Assembly (NCBI GenBank): GCA_009746045.1
Contig: RPFO01000913.1
Coordinates: 119,001 to 147,991 of the forward strand
Reading direction: 5' to 3'
DNA: 28,991 nucleotides
DNA from: Mesostigma viride
Lineage: Eukaryota > Streptophyta > Mesostigmatophyceae > Mesostigmatales > Mesostigmataceae
Shown: one piece after another, positions 19,946 through 28,669 of the stretch
Position numbering within the stretch: position 1 is the first letter of the stretch
Layout of the letters: each line of letters opens with the position of its first letter
Made by a program: the position numbers and the translations under genes
The notes under the pieces: model-generated
What the model was told of the DNA's origin: nothing
The model's database searches: none
Seen by the model: only the letters and a program-made list of their open reading frames with translations

Positions 19946-20580
19946 TTAGTGAACCCCCTCCAGGGCCAGGCGGCGACAGAACTTGTCGTACATCTTGTCG
20001 CAGGTGGCATTCATGACCCTCAGTTCCCTCTCGCAGGCAGCGGGGGAAAAGTTGACAGGCAGATAGGCGTGGTACTCGGCCTTCACGAGGTCCACGAGCA
20101 CACGGCAATGCTCCTCTGCGGTCTTATCCTTATCCACCTGAGGAATGGATTCAACATACTCCTTCATCACATCCCACAGGCGGGGAATCGCGCAAACGCG
20201 TCAGACAGCTTAACCTCTAGGTCGATGGCCAGAGTTGCCACCTCCATACGCCTATCGCCATACTTGCAGGCGTCCATCCTCTTCTCAAAAGTGGAAAGGG
20301 ACTGCACACCGCCTTGAGCGATGGCGATGGCAAAGTTGCGCAGGGCCCATCCTGTATAGTGGCAAAACGGCCCTGGCTGCCTGCGCTTAGAGAGGAAGCG
20401 CCCCTCAAGCTCAGTGGCAATAGCATCCAACAGCTGCATCCTTCGCTGCTCTGTCTTAGCTTTGACAGCGTCCCACGGCACTTGCAGCTCCTTGCTGACA
20501 CCACACCCGTGGGGCCATGCCAACTCCACGATTTCGTGCACAATCTCAGCTGGCAGGCTGTTAAAAGTGGCAGCGGCCAT
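19946..20580 (-). CDS. F-box-like protein 1 (left copy), one frameshift
   Basis: From an ATG at 20580 the frame gives MAAATFNSLPAEIVHEIVEL. The pattern F-x-x-LP-x-E-(I/L)-(V/L) is the opening of an F-box, which binds Skp1 in SCF ubiquitin ligases. It continues through LQVPWDAVKAKTEQRRMQLL and FCHYTGWALRNFAIAIAQGG. Near 20170 the frame shifts by one base into VMKEYVESIPQVDKDKTAEE and runs to a stop at 19946, for about 210 residues in total. The C-terminal SIPxVDxxKT block matches the second F-box-like gene (SIPDVDREKT), so the two are paralogues. The frameshift may be real decay or a sequencing error. No substrate-binding repeat (LRR, Kelch, WD) is visible. Confidence 0.6.
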
Positions 20581-21051
20581 GTCTTCTTTGTGGTAGTGGT
20601 GCTAGTGCTGTTGGGATGCTGGAGCAGGCGAGAAGTGCCCACTTTGACGTGGTGTCGGACCTTTGTACCTCGCCCCACGGCATCTTCGCGGAATATTCCG
20701 TGGCACGACGATCTCCCACGGGACGCCGCCACGTGGCAGAGATCGGACGGTCCACGGCAATTCAGATCTCCCATGATAGTACGGCGTATCTCGGATACGG
20801 CGCGGCGCCGGTACGGCCGGACCAGTATCATGGATACTGGTCCGAGTACCGTGGCACGGCATTCCGCCACGTCACTACCGCGCCGCGCCGCGCCGCGCCA
20901 TGGAACCTTCTAGAGGATCGATCCCAGCCGTCCGATGAAGATCTCGTGGGAGGGCCAGTTTCCACAGGTACAAAGGTCGTGCAGGCCTACCAAATGCACC
21001 ATCACACCACAGAACAGCCATAGCCAGCGCAGAAAACAACAGCAGACCGCC
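20581..21051. promoter_or_regulatory. Bidirectional promoter region between F-box-like 1 and CxxC genes
   Basis: The two genes diverge across 471 bp. The region is packed with short palindromes: GTATCTCGGATAC (20786-20798), CCAGTATCATGGATACTGG (20822-20840), CGCCACGTGGCA (20728-20739), CCGTGGCACGAC and a (GCGCC)n run at 20880-20897. The mirror is at 28199-28669. No TATA box is evident. Confidence 0.5.
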
Positions 21052-22220
21052 ATGTCTCAGCTTGATGCAGCAGCTGGGCCGGTGTTCAGGCGTCAGACTA
21101 GGGCACAGACTAGGGCCATCTATGGGCTTGGCTCCCAATCTATGGATTGCCATATCCTCGCTGCACAAAAACTAGGACTGGTTGTTCCGCCATAGCTCCT
21201 GCGCTTGTGCCAGTGCCTGCGCCTGTGCCAGCGCCAGTGCCTGTGATTGTGCCAGTGCCAGTGCCTGCTGCGCCAGTGCCTGAGCCTGTGTACGTGCCTG
21301 GGCTATTCGCCCCTCGGTTTAAGGACTCTGACATTTGGCCTCACAGGCCATGTGTGGCCAAATGGTAGTGGCGATTCCAAGTTTCCTCTGGTGCATTGCG
21401 TCACCTGCAAAAAGGTGCCGGAGAGGGCAGTGTGCAAGAAGGAGAACGGGGAGATGCAGTGCCGGGGGTGCGCTCTGGATGAACTGAGCGACAAGGTGGA
21501 TGCACTAGGTCCCTCTCCTCCCACGGAGCAGGTGCAGGAGACTGTCAAGAATTTTGACACGGGCTTGCAGATTTACAAGTACGAATATGAGCCCAAGCGT
21601 CTCCCACCTCCTCCCACCGGCTACCCTCTGTCCAAGTGCATGTGCGCTGTGTGCAAGAAGCCTGCTCTCCACGCGCACGAAGTGGTGAAGGAGGTCACCC
21701 CTCAGATGCTGGAGACTACTTCCCATTTCCGTGTTGCCAAGCTCGTGGTTGGCGACGTCGTTTGTGGGATCTGCCGCAACGAGTTCCTGGCCCAGTATGT
21801 CGACAACAACGTGGTCATCAGCAAGGCCATGTCTCGCGGCATGCAGTATTGGGAGTACAAGGGCCATATCGATGAGGTGTTCCAGTACAACGAGGAACTC
21901 CACAAGATGGCAGAGCGCGCCCAGGACAACACGCACAACGGCCCCTCCAGTGACAAGTTTTACTGGCCTCGCAGGCAGTGCCAGAAGTGCATGAAGCGCA
22001 TCGACATCAACGTGCAGAACCTGTATGTGGCTCCAAGGCCTCGTTCTTTGACGTTGACTTGGTCTGCTACGAGTGCGCCAAGTTCTGCAGCCTTGTTTCT
22101 GAGGCTGTCGCTTTCCCGGGCTTTAGCCGCCCCAACAACCGTCTCAAGCGTAATGCAGAGGCCGGGGGCTTCCTTCTGTACGATGTTGTGGGGTCCAACA
22201 AGCCCTATTTCTTCGCGTAG
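21052..22220 (+). CDS. Multi-CxxC zinc-binding protein (left copy), frameshifted
   Basis: It starts MSQLDAAAGPVFRRQTRAQT at 21052 and ends SNKPYFFA at 22220. A Pro/Val/Ala low-complexity region (APALVPVPAPVPAPVP) precedes five cysteine pairs: HCVTC with a later CRGC, CMCAVC, VVCGIC, CQKC and LVCYEC. These are likely structural zinc sites of zinc-ribbon or treble-clef type. Acidic and aromatic linkers include NVVISKAMSRGMQYWEYKGH. This copy shows frame changes near 21150-21195 (also in the other arm), near 21340 (two bases fewer than the mirror) and near 22036 (one T fewer). The combined evidence of both arms suggests a protein of about 385-390 residues. I do not recognise the family. It shares its 3' element with the RING gene. 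Confidence 0.6.
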
Positions 22221-22296
22221 GGTGTCATCTGGGCACTTCATTGGCCCATGCAAGCCTATGGAGGCTACTGTTGATAGGGACTTGTGGTATTCTATT

Positions 22297-22333
22297 TTGT
22301 AATGAATAAGACTCTTTGCATGCAAATCCAACA
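22297..22333 (+). promoter_or_regulatory. Shared 37-bp 3' element, left copy
   Basis: It lies 77 bp after the stop of the CxxC gene. It begins TTGTAATGAATAAGACTC and holds TTTGCATGCAAA, a 12-bp palindrome. The mirror copy is 26905-26941, and the RING gene version at 17549-17585 differs at two bases. It is a probable 3' UTR or polyadenylation signal region. Confidence 0.7.
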
Positions 22334-22366
22334 CTCATGCACTAGGCGTAGGACTTGACTTGTTTG

Positions 22367-22970
22367 CGAAAAGTTCGGGCTATGCGGATAGCCCGAACTT
22401 TTGGGGATAGCCCGAACTTTTGGAAACCTTGCTAGGGAAAAGTAAAAGTTTCCAGTGAGGATCCCAGCCATTTGAAAAGTTCGGGCTATGGTTCGGGCTA
22501 TCAGTTTATAGCCCGAACCGGACCCTTTTCCCCTTGGGCGGTGGTGTCATGCATTGTACATGGGGTAGGGACTTGGTTATTTGGACAGTGTGCAGTGTAT
22601 GTGTGTGTTTCTTCCTTAGATTGCTAACACATAAAATATAGGGGTATTTCCTGTATATACAGATAGGATTGCTAACACATAAAATATAGGGGTATTAGCT
22701 ATGATTATTTATAGATGACAATTGCTAACACATAAAATTTTATGTGTTGGGAAACAGAGTAAAAGAAAGAGTAGCATCCACCCATAGCAACACACCGCCC
22801 AGAGGGAAAAAGGGGCGGTTCGGGCTATAAATCGATAGCCCGAACCATAGCCCGAACTTTTCAAAATGGCTGGGATCCCCACTGGAAACTTTTACTTTTC
22901 CCTAGCAAGGTTTCGAAAAGTTCGGGCTATCCCCAAAAGTTCGGGCTATCCGCATAGCACGAACTTTTCG
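22367..22970. mobile_element. Foldback element with AAAAGTTCGGGCTAT repeats (left arm)
   Basis: Inverted terminal regions of about 170-180 bp (22367-22546 and 22797-22970) enclose a 250-bp core. Each terminus is itself built of inverted AAAAGTTCGGGCTAT units, for example AAAAGTTCGGGCTAT-GCGG-ATAGCCCGAACTTTT, plus a block with GGAAACCTTGCTAGGGAAAA and GGATCCCAGCCATTT. The core has three direct copies of ATTGCTAACACATAAAAT (22620, 22668, 22721), the last ending in a palindrome. There is no ORF. It separates the CxxC gene from F-box-like gene 2. No target duplication is visible. It may be a foldback transposon or a block of binding sites. Confidence 0.65.
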
Positions 22971-23225
22971 TGGGAGCCTATGGCTGGGCGCCACGTGGCA
23001 TGGTATCCACGAGAATTGCCGGCGCCGCGCCGGCGCGACGCTCCACGGTATTATCGTGGGACGCCGCGCCGGCGCGACGCTTGCACGGCACTATCGTGGG
23101 ACGCCGTGGCCGCGAGGGTATAAAAGCGGAGTCACGGGCGTTTGGGGGTAGGTCTCGCCTCCGACACTGCCAGGCACACAGTCATCCACACGCAGACAGC
23201 CATCCTTACAGCTGTAAAATACACA
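22971..23225 (+). promoter_or_regulatory. Promoter of F-box-like gene 2 with TATA box (left arm)
   Basis: TATAAAAG lies at 23119-23126, about 100 bp before the ATG at 23226. Upstream is a GC-rich tandem pair of GCGCCGGCGCGACGCT with CACGGTATTATCGTGGGACG and CACGGCACTATCGTGGGACG, each holding an inverted CCACG/CGTGG. A CGCCACGTGGCA box lies near 22989. The mirror is at about 26012-26266, with TTTTATA at 26112-26118. Confidence 0.6.
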
Positions 23226-23868
23226 ATGGCCCATGCTGGTGCTACTTTCGAGGATCTGCCAAGCGAAATTTTGTTTGTTTTGGCAGAGCTCAGCTGGCCC
23301 TACTTGCGTGGTGTGAACAAGGCCTCTCACAAGGAATGGGAGGCCGTGCTGGCGATAATGGAGGCAAAGGTTCGCGCTGTGCGCAATTTGATTGACGAGG
23401 AACTGGAGTTCCGCGATGCCAACCCCTATTGGTGTTCGGAACAGAGCCGCGCCTGTATGAGATGACGCCTGATCAGCTGAGGGCCATTTATGACAAGGTG
23501 TCTGTGCCCCGCTTGCGTGAGGCGGAGGGGTACTTGTACACTACCCGCGCTGATCGTTTGGAGCAGATGGATTACACGCTACACTGATTTTGTGGAGGTG
23601 GTCGAACGAAGGCGTGAACCCCGGCCCCCACACTAGGCGGCGAGGGACGCCTATTTCGCATCCATTCCTGATGTGGATCGCGAGAAAATGATGGAGCGTC
23701 GCGTGGATGAGTTGGTCACTGTTCTGTGCGCGGATTGGTGGCTGACGACACGGAGGCCAACGGGGGCGTGCCAACGGGTTTGGCCGACTTCTCAGCGACA
23801 TTTTCGACAACACAAGCACATGATGATGTCGTCTCACCCATCCCTCGTTTAACCGGGAGATGCCTTAA
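23226..23868 (+). pseudogene. F-box-like protein 2 (left copy), several frameshifts
   Basis: It opens with GATFEDLPSEILFVLAELSW, a clear F-box-type N-terminus paralogous to TFNSLPAEIVHEIVELAW of gene 1. The first frame continues to about 23440 (ELEFRDANPYWC). It is then broken by indels near 23446, 23577, 23607 and later, compared with the mirror copy. The stop equivalent is at 23866-23868. An inverted repeat with 10-bp stems, GATATAGCCT and AGGCTATATC, follows at 23890-23918 and may act in 3' processing. It is either decayed or unpolished sequence; the right-arm copy is much better preserved. Confidence 0.6.
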
Positions 23869-24099
23869 ACAGGCAAATAGGGATCAACTGATATAGCCTA
23901 TTGGAAAAGGCTATATCCCATGGACTGTCTTATATAACTTTTAATAAGACTCGATTCCTATTGAAATTTGTCTCACAATGAGTCCCACAATGAGCCCCAC
24001 TTAAAAAAAAATCTAAACCGCATACTATAAATAGCTAATGGAGCTATAGGGGTACCAGATTCCCACGAAGAATAGGGATTTCCCGCCACCCGCGCCTGT

Positions 24100-25122
24100 C
24101 ACGTGACTGTGTGCCACGTGGCATGACCCGATTGGTCAGCCCAGTCTCATGGGATTCCAGATTCACACGGTGCCACGTGGCACACCATTCGTCGGATGTC
24201 CCATGGGACTCCAGGGACCCCCATGGGTGCCACGTGGCAGGATCCATTGGACAGGGTGTATCATGGGACGCCAGGGTCCCTGGGTGCCACGTGGCGGGTC
24301 CGATTGGACAGGGAGTACCATGGGAGTACAGGGTCCCACGGAGATTCGGGGTCCCTGGTGCCACGTGGCGGTTACCGATTGGACAGGGAGTCCCATGGGT
24401 GCCACGTGGCAGCGTCCCATTGGCAGGGAGGTCCCATGGGTGGCCAGGGTCCCAGGGGTCCCTGGTGCCACGTGGCAGTCGCTGATTGGTCAGATAGTCC
24501 CATGGGAATCTCAGGGTGCCACGTGGCAGCCTCCCATTGGCGGCTACTACGCCAGGGTCCCTGGCAGGGTCCCACGATATATTTATCCCAACAATTGACG
24601 GGTTAGAGGCGCCTCTAACCCGTCAATTGTTGGGATAAATATATCGTGGGACCCTGCCAGGGACCCTGGCGTAGTAGCCGCCAATGGGAGGCTGCCACGT
24701 GGCACCCTGAGATTCCCATGGGACTATCTGACCAATCAGCGACTGCCACGTGGCACCAGGGACCCCTGGGACCCTGGCCACCCATGGGACCTCCCTGCCA
24801 ATGGGACGCTGCCACGTGGCACCCATGGGACTCCCTGTCCAATCGGTAACCGCCACGTGGCACCAGGGACCCCGAATCTCCGTGGGACCCTGTACTCCCA
24901 TGGTACTCCCTGTCCAATCGGACCCGCCACGTGGCACCCAGGGACCCTGGCGTCCCATGATACACCCTGTCCAATGGACCTGCCACGTGGCACCCATGGG
25001 GGTCCCTGGAGTCCCATGGGACATCCGACGAATGGATAGTTGCCACGTGGCACCGTGTGAATCTGGAATCCCATGAGACTGGGCTGACCAATCGGGACAT
25101 GCCACGTGGCACACAGGTCACG
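24100..25122. repeat. Apex array of 16 GCCACGTGGC boxes paired with CCAAT boxes
   Basis: Eight copies of a GCCACGTGGC-centred palindrome, mostly TGCCACGTGGCA, lie in 24110-24525 and eight mirrored copies in 24690-25115. They are spaced about 40-75 bp apart. In the left arm almost every box is followed within about 6-10 bp by ATTGG (inverted CCAAT), then CAGGGAGT-like sequence and CCCATGGGA/T. A TCACGTGA box closes each outer end. CACGTG is the core bound by bHLH and bZIP factors (E-box or G-box), and CCAAT the NF-Y site. The composite unit repeated around the palindrome axis suggests an enhancer or replication-origin-like block. No gene lies between 23919 and 25305. Confidence 0.85.
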
Positions 25123-25355
25123 TGACAGGCGCGGGTGGCGGGAAATCCCTATTCTTCGTGGGAATCTGGTACCCCTATAGCTCCATTAGCTATTTATAGT
25201 ATGCGGTTTAGATTTTTTTTTAAGTGGGGCTCATTGTGGGACTCATTGTGAGACAAATTTCAATAGGAATCGAGTCTTATTAAAAGTTATATAAGACAGT
25301 CCATGGGATATAGCCTTTTCCAATAGGCTATATAAGTTGATCCCTATTTGCCTGT

Positions 25356-26011
25356 TTAACGCATCTCCCGGTTAAACGAGGGATGGCCGTAGAGACGGCA
25401 CATCATCATGTGCTTGTGGTTGTCGAAAATGTCGCTGAGAACGTTGGCCAAATGGATCGTTGGCACACCCCCGTTGGCCTCCGTGTCGTCAGCCATCAAT
25501 GCCGCGCACAGAATATCGACCAACTCCTCCACGCGACGCTGCATCGTTTTCTCGCGATCCACATCAGGAATGGATGCGAAATAGGCGTCCCTCGCCGCCC
25601 TAGTGTGGGGGCCGGGGTTCACGCCAATCTGTTCGACCACCTCCACAAAATCAGTGTAGGTGTAATCCATCTGCTCCAAACGATCAGCGCGGGTAGTGTA
25701 CAAGTACCCCTCCGCCTCACGCAAGCGGGGCACAGACACCTTGTCATAAATGGCCCTCAGCTGATCATGCGTCAGCTCATGCAGGCGACGGCTCTGTTCC
25801 CAACACCAATCGGGGTTGGCATCGCGGAACTCCAGTTCCTCGTCAATCAATTGCGCACAGCGCTAACCTTTGCCTCCATTATCGCCAGCACGGCCTCCCA
25901 TTCCTTGTGAGAGGCCTTGTTCACACCACGCAAGTAGGGCCAGCTGAGCTCTGCCAAAACAAACAAAATTTCGCTTGGCAGATCCTCGAAAGTAGCACCA
26001 GCATGGGCCAT
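25356..26011 (-). CDS. F-box-like protein 2 (right copy), nearly intact
   Basis: The start is ATG at 26011 and the stop at 25356, giving about 218 residues with a single frame change near 25850, where the left arm has one more T. It begins as in the left copy, then reads DEELEFRDANPDWCWEQSRR, LRAIYDKVSVPRLREAEGYL, VEVVEQIGVNPGPHTRAARD, SIPDVDREKTMQRRVEELVD and ends FNREMR. Only the N-terminal F-box-like segment is a known fold type. The rest is mostly helical and unrecognised, but shares the SIPxVDxxKT block with F-box-like protein 1. A role as an SCF substrate adaptor is inference. Confidence 0.65.
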
Positions 26012-26266
26012 TGTGTATTTTACAGCTGTAAGGATGGCTGTCTGCGTGTGGATGACTGTGTGCCTGGCAGTGTCGGAGGTGAGACCTACCCCCAAACGCC
26101 CGTGACTCCGCTTTTATACCCTCGCGGCCACGGCGTCCCACGATAGTGCCGTGCAAGCGTCGCGCCGGCGCGGCGTCCCACGATAATACCGTTGGAGCGT
26201 CGCGCCGGCGGCGCGGTCAACTCTCGTGGGATACCATGCCACGTGGCGCCCAGCCATAGGCTCCCA

Positions 26267-26871
26267 CGAAAAGTTCGTGCTATGCGGATAGCCCGAACTT
26301 TTGGGGATAGCCCGAACTTTTCGAAACCTTGCTAGGGAAAAGTAAAAGTTTCCAGTGGGGATCCCAGCCATTTTGAAAAGTTCGGGCTATGGTTCGGGCT
26401 ATCGATTTATAGCCCGAACCGCCCCTTTTTCCCTCTGGGCGGTGTGTTGCTATGGGTGGAATGCTACTCTTTCTTTTACTCTGTTTCCCAACACATAAAA
26501 TTTTATGTGTTAGCAATTCATCTATAAATAATCATAGCTAATACCCCTATATTTTATGTGTTAGCAATCCTATCTGTATATACAGGAAATACCCCTATAT
26601 TTTATGTGTTAGCAATCTAAGGAAGAACACACACACATACACTGCACACTGTCCAAATAACCAAGTCCCTACCCCATGTACAATGCATGACACCACCGTC
26701 CAAGGGGCAAAAGGGTCCGGTTCGGGCTATAAACTGATAGCCCGAACCATAGCCCGAACTTTTCAAATGGCTGGGATCCCCACTGGAAACTTTTACTTTT
26801 CCCTAGCAAGGTTTCCAAAAGTTCGGGCTATCCCCAAAAGTTCGGGCTATCCGCATAGCCCGAACTTTTCG
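26267..26871. mobile_element. Foldback element with AAAAGTTCGGGCTAT repeats (right arm)
   Basis: This is the mirror of the element at 22367-22970, with the same terminal inverted regions, internal ATTGCTAACACATAAAAT direct repeats and hairpins. Small differences from the left copy exist, such as a 5-bp difference near 26518 (AATTCATCTAT against a longer ACAATT-side version). Confidence 0.65.
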
Positions 26872-26904
26872 CAAACAAGTCAAGTCCTACGCCTAGTGCA
26901 TGAG

Positions 26905-26941
26905 TGTTGGATTTGCATGCAAAGAGTCTTATTCATTACAA
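26905..26941 (-). promoter_or_regulatory. Shared 37-bp 3' element, right copy
   Basis: It lies 76 bp beyond the stop of the right CxxC gene copy. It is the reverse complement of 22297-22333 and matches 35 of 37 bases of the element after the RING gene. Confidence 0.7.
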
Positions 26942-27016
26942 AATAGAATACCACAAGTCCCTATCAACAGTAGCCTCCATAGGCTTGCATGGGCAATGAA
27001 GTGCCCAGATGACACC

Positions 27017-28198
27017 CTACGCGAAGAAATAGGGCTTGTTGGACCCCACAACATCGTACAGAAGGAAGCCCCCGGCCTCTGCATTACGCTTGAGACGGTT
27101 GTTGGGGCGGCTAAAGCCCGGGAAAGCGACAGCCTCAGAAACAAGGCTGCAGAACTTGGCGCACTCGTAGCAGACCAAGTCAACGTCAAAAGAACGAGGC
27201 CTTGGAGCCACATACAGGTTCTGCACGTTGATGTCGATGCGCTTCATGCACTTCTGGCACTGCCTGCGAGGCCAGTAAAACTTGTCACTGGAGGGGCCGT
27301 GTGCGTGTTGTCCTGGGCGCGCTCTGCCATCTTGTGGAGTTCCTCGTTGTACTGGAACACCTCATCGATATGGCCCTTGTACTCCCAATACTGCATGCCG
27401 CGAGACATGGCCTTGCTGATGACCACGTTGTTGTCGACATACTGGGCCAGGAACTCGTTGCGGCAGATCCCACAAACGACGTCGCCAACCACGAGCTTGG
27501 CAACACGGAAATGGGAAGTGGTCTCCAGCATCTGAGGGGTGACCTCCTTCACCACTTCGTGCGCGTGGAGAGCAGGCTTCTTGCACACAGCGCACATGCA
27601 CTTGGACAGAGGGTAGCCGGTGGGAGGAGGTGGGAGACGCTTGGGCTCATATTCGTACTTGTAAATCTGCAAGCCCGTGTCAAAATTCTTGACAGTCTCC
27701 TGCACCTGCTCCGTGGGAGGAGAGGGACCTAGTGCATCCACCTTGTCGCTCAGTTCATCCAGAGCGCACCCCCGGCACTGCATCTCCCCGTTCTCCTTCT
27801 TGCACACTGCCCTCTCCGGCACCTTTTTGCAGGTGACGCAATGCACCAGAGGAAACTTGGAATCGCCACTACCATTTGGCCACACATGGCCTGTTTGAGG
27901 CCAAATGTCAGAGTCCTTAAACCGAGGGGCGAATAGCCCAGGGGACAGCAGGCACGTACACAGGCTCAGGCACTGGCGCAGCAGGCACTGCACTGGCACA
28001 ATCACAGGCACTGGCGCTGGCACAGGCGCAGGCACTGGCACAAGCGCAGAGCTATGGCGGAACAACCAGTCCTAGTTTTTGTGCAGGCGAGGATATGGCA
28101 ATCCATAGCATTGGGAGAACCAAGCCCATAGAGGCCCTAGTCTGTGCCCTAGTCTGACGCCTGAACACTTGCCCAGCTGCTGCATCAAGCTGAGACAT
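27017..28198 (-). CDS. Multi-CxxC zinc-binding protein (right copy), frameshifted
   Basis: This is the mirror of the 21052-22220 gene, with start ATG at 28198 and stop at 27017. One frame runs unbroken from the low-complexity region through DSDIWPQTGHVWPNGSGDSK, the HCVTC/CRGC, CMCAVC and VVCGIC pairs to about 27300, including the stretch broken in the left arm. It then loses one base in the ACGCACACGG region near 27300. The last part, MKRIDINVQNLYVAPRPRS through LVCYEC to PYFFA, is continuous here but broken on the left. The first 49 codons end in the same out-of-frame stop as in the left arm, so the start region may involve an unrecognised small intron or an error common to both copies. Confidence 0.6.
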
Positions 28199-28669
28199 GG
28201 CGGTCTGCTGTTGTTTTCTGCGCTGGCTATGGCTGTTCTGTGGTGTGATGGTGCATTTGGTAGGCCTGCACGACCTTTGTACCTGTGGAAACTCGTCCTC
28301 CCACGAGATCTTCATCGGACGGCTGGGATCGATCCTCTAGAAGGTTCCATGGCGCGGCGCGGCGCGGCGCGGTAGTGACGTGGCGGAATGCCGTGGCCAC
28401 GGTACTCGGACCAGTATCCATGATACTGGTCCGGCCGTACCGGCGCGCTGGCCGTATCCGAGATACGCCGTACTATCATGGGAGATCTGATTGCCGTGGA
28501 CCGTCCGATCTCTGCCACGTGGCGGCGTCCCGTGGGAGATCGTCGTGCCACGGATATTCCGCGAAGATGCCGTGGGGCGAGGTACAAAGGTCCGCACACC
28601 ACGTCAAAGTGGGCACTTCTCGCCTGCTCCAGCATCCCAACAGCACTAGCACCACTACCACAAGAAGAC
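28199..28669. promoter_or_regulatory. Bidirectional promoter region, right-arm mirror
   Basis: This mirrors 20581-21051 and holds the same palindromes, including CCAGTATCCATGATACTGG at 28411-28429 and TGCCACGTGGCG near 28514. It shows several small deletions relative to the left arm, for example around 28436-28460. Confidence 0.45.

Noticed and set aside
24593-24628. Telomere remnant at the apex (GGTTAG words)
   Set aside because: Only single occurrences of a TTAG-like word flank the axis; there is no tandem TTTAGGG- or TTTTAGGG-type repeat.
24111-25121. Long open frames on both strands across the apex array
   Set aside because: They are mirror artefacts of the CCACGTGG/CCATGGGA tandem units, with repetitive Trp/His/Gly/Pro composition and no start context or domain.
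24100-25122. CRISPR-like array
   Set aside because: The repeats are 10-12-bp palindromes with related, not unique, spacers, there are no cas genes, and the context is eukaryotic.
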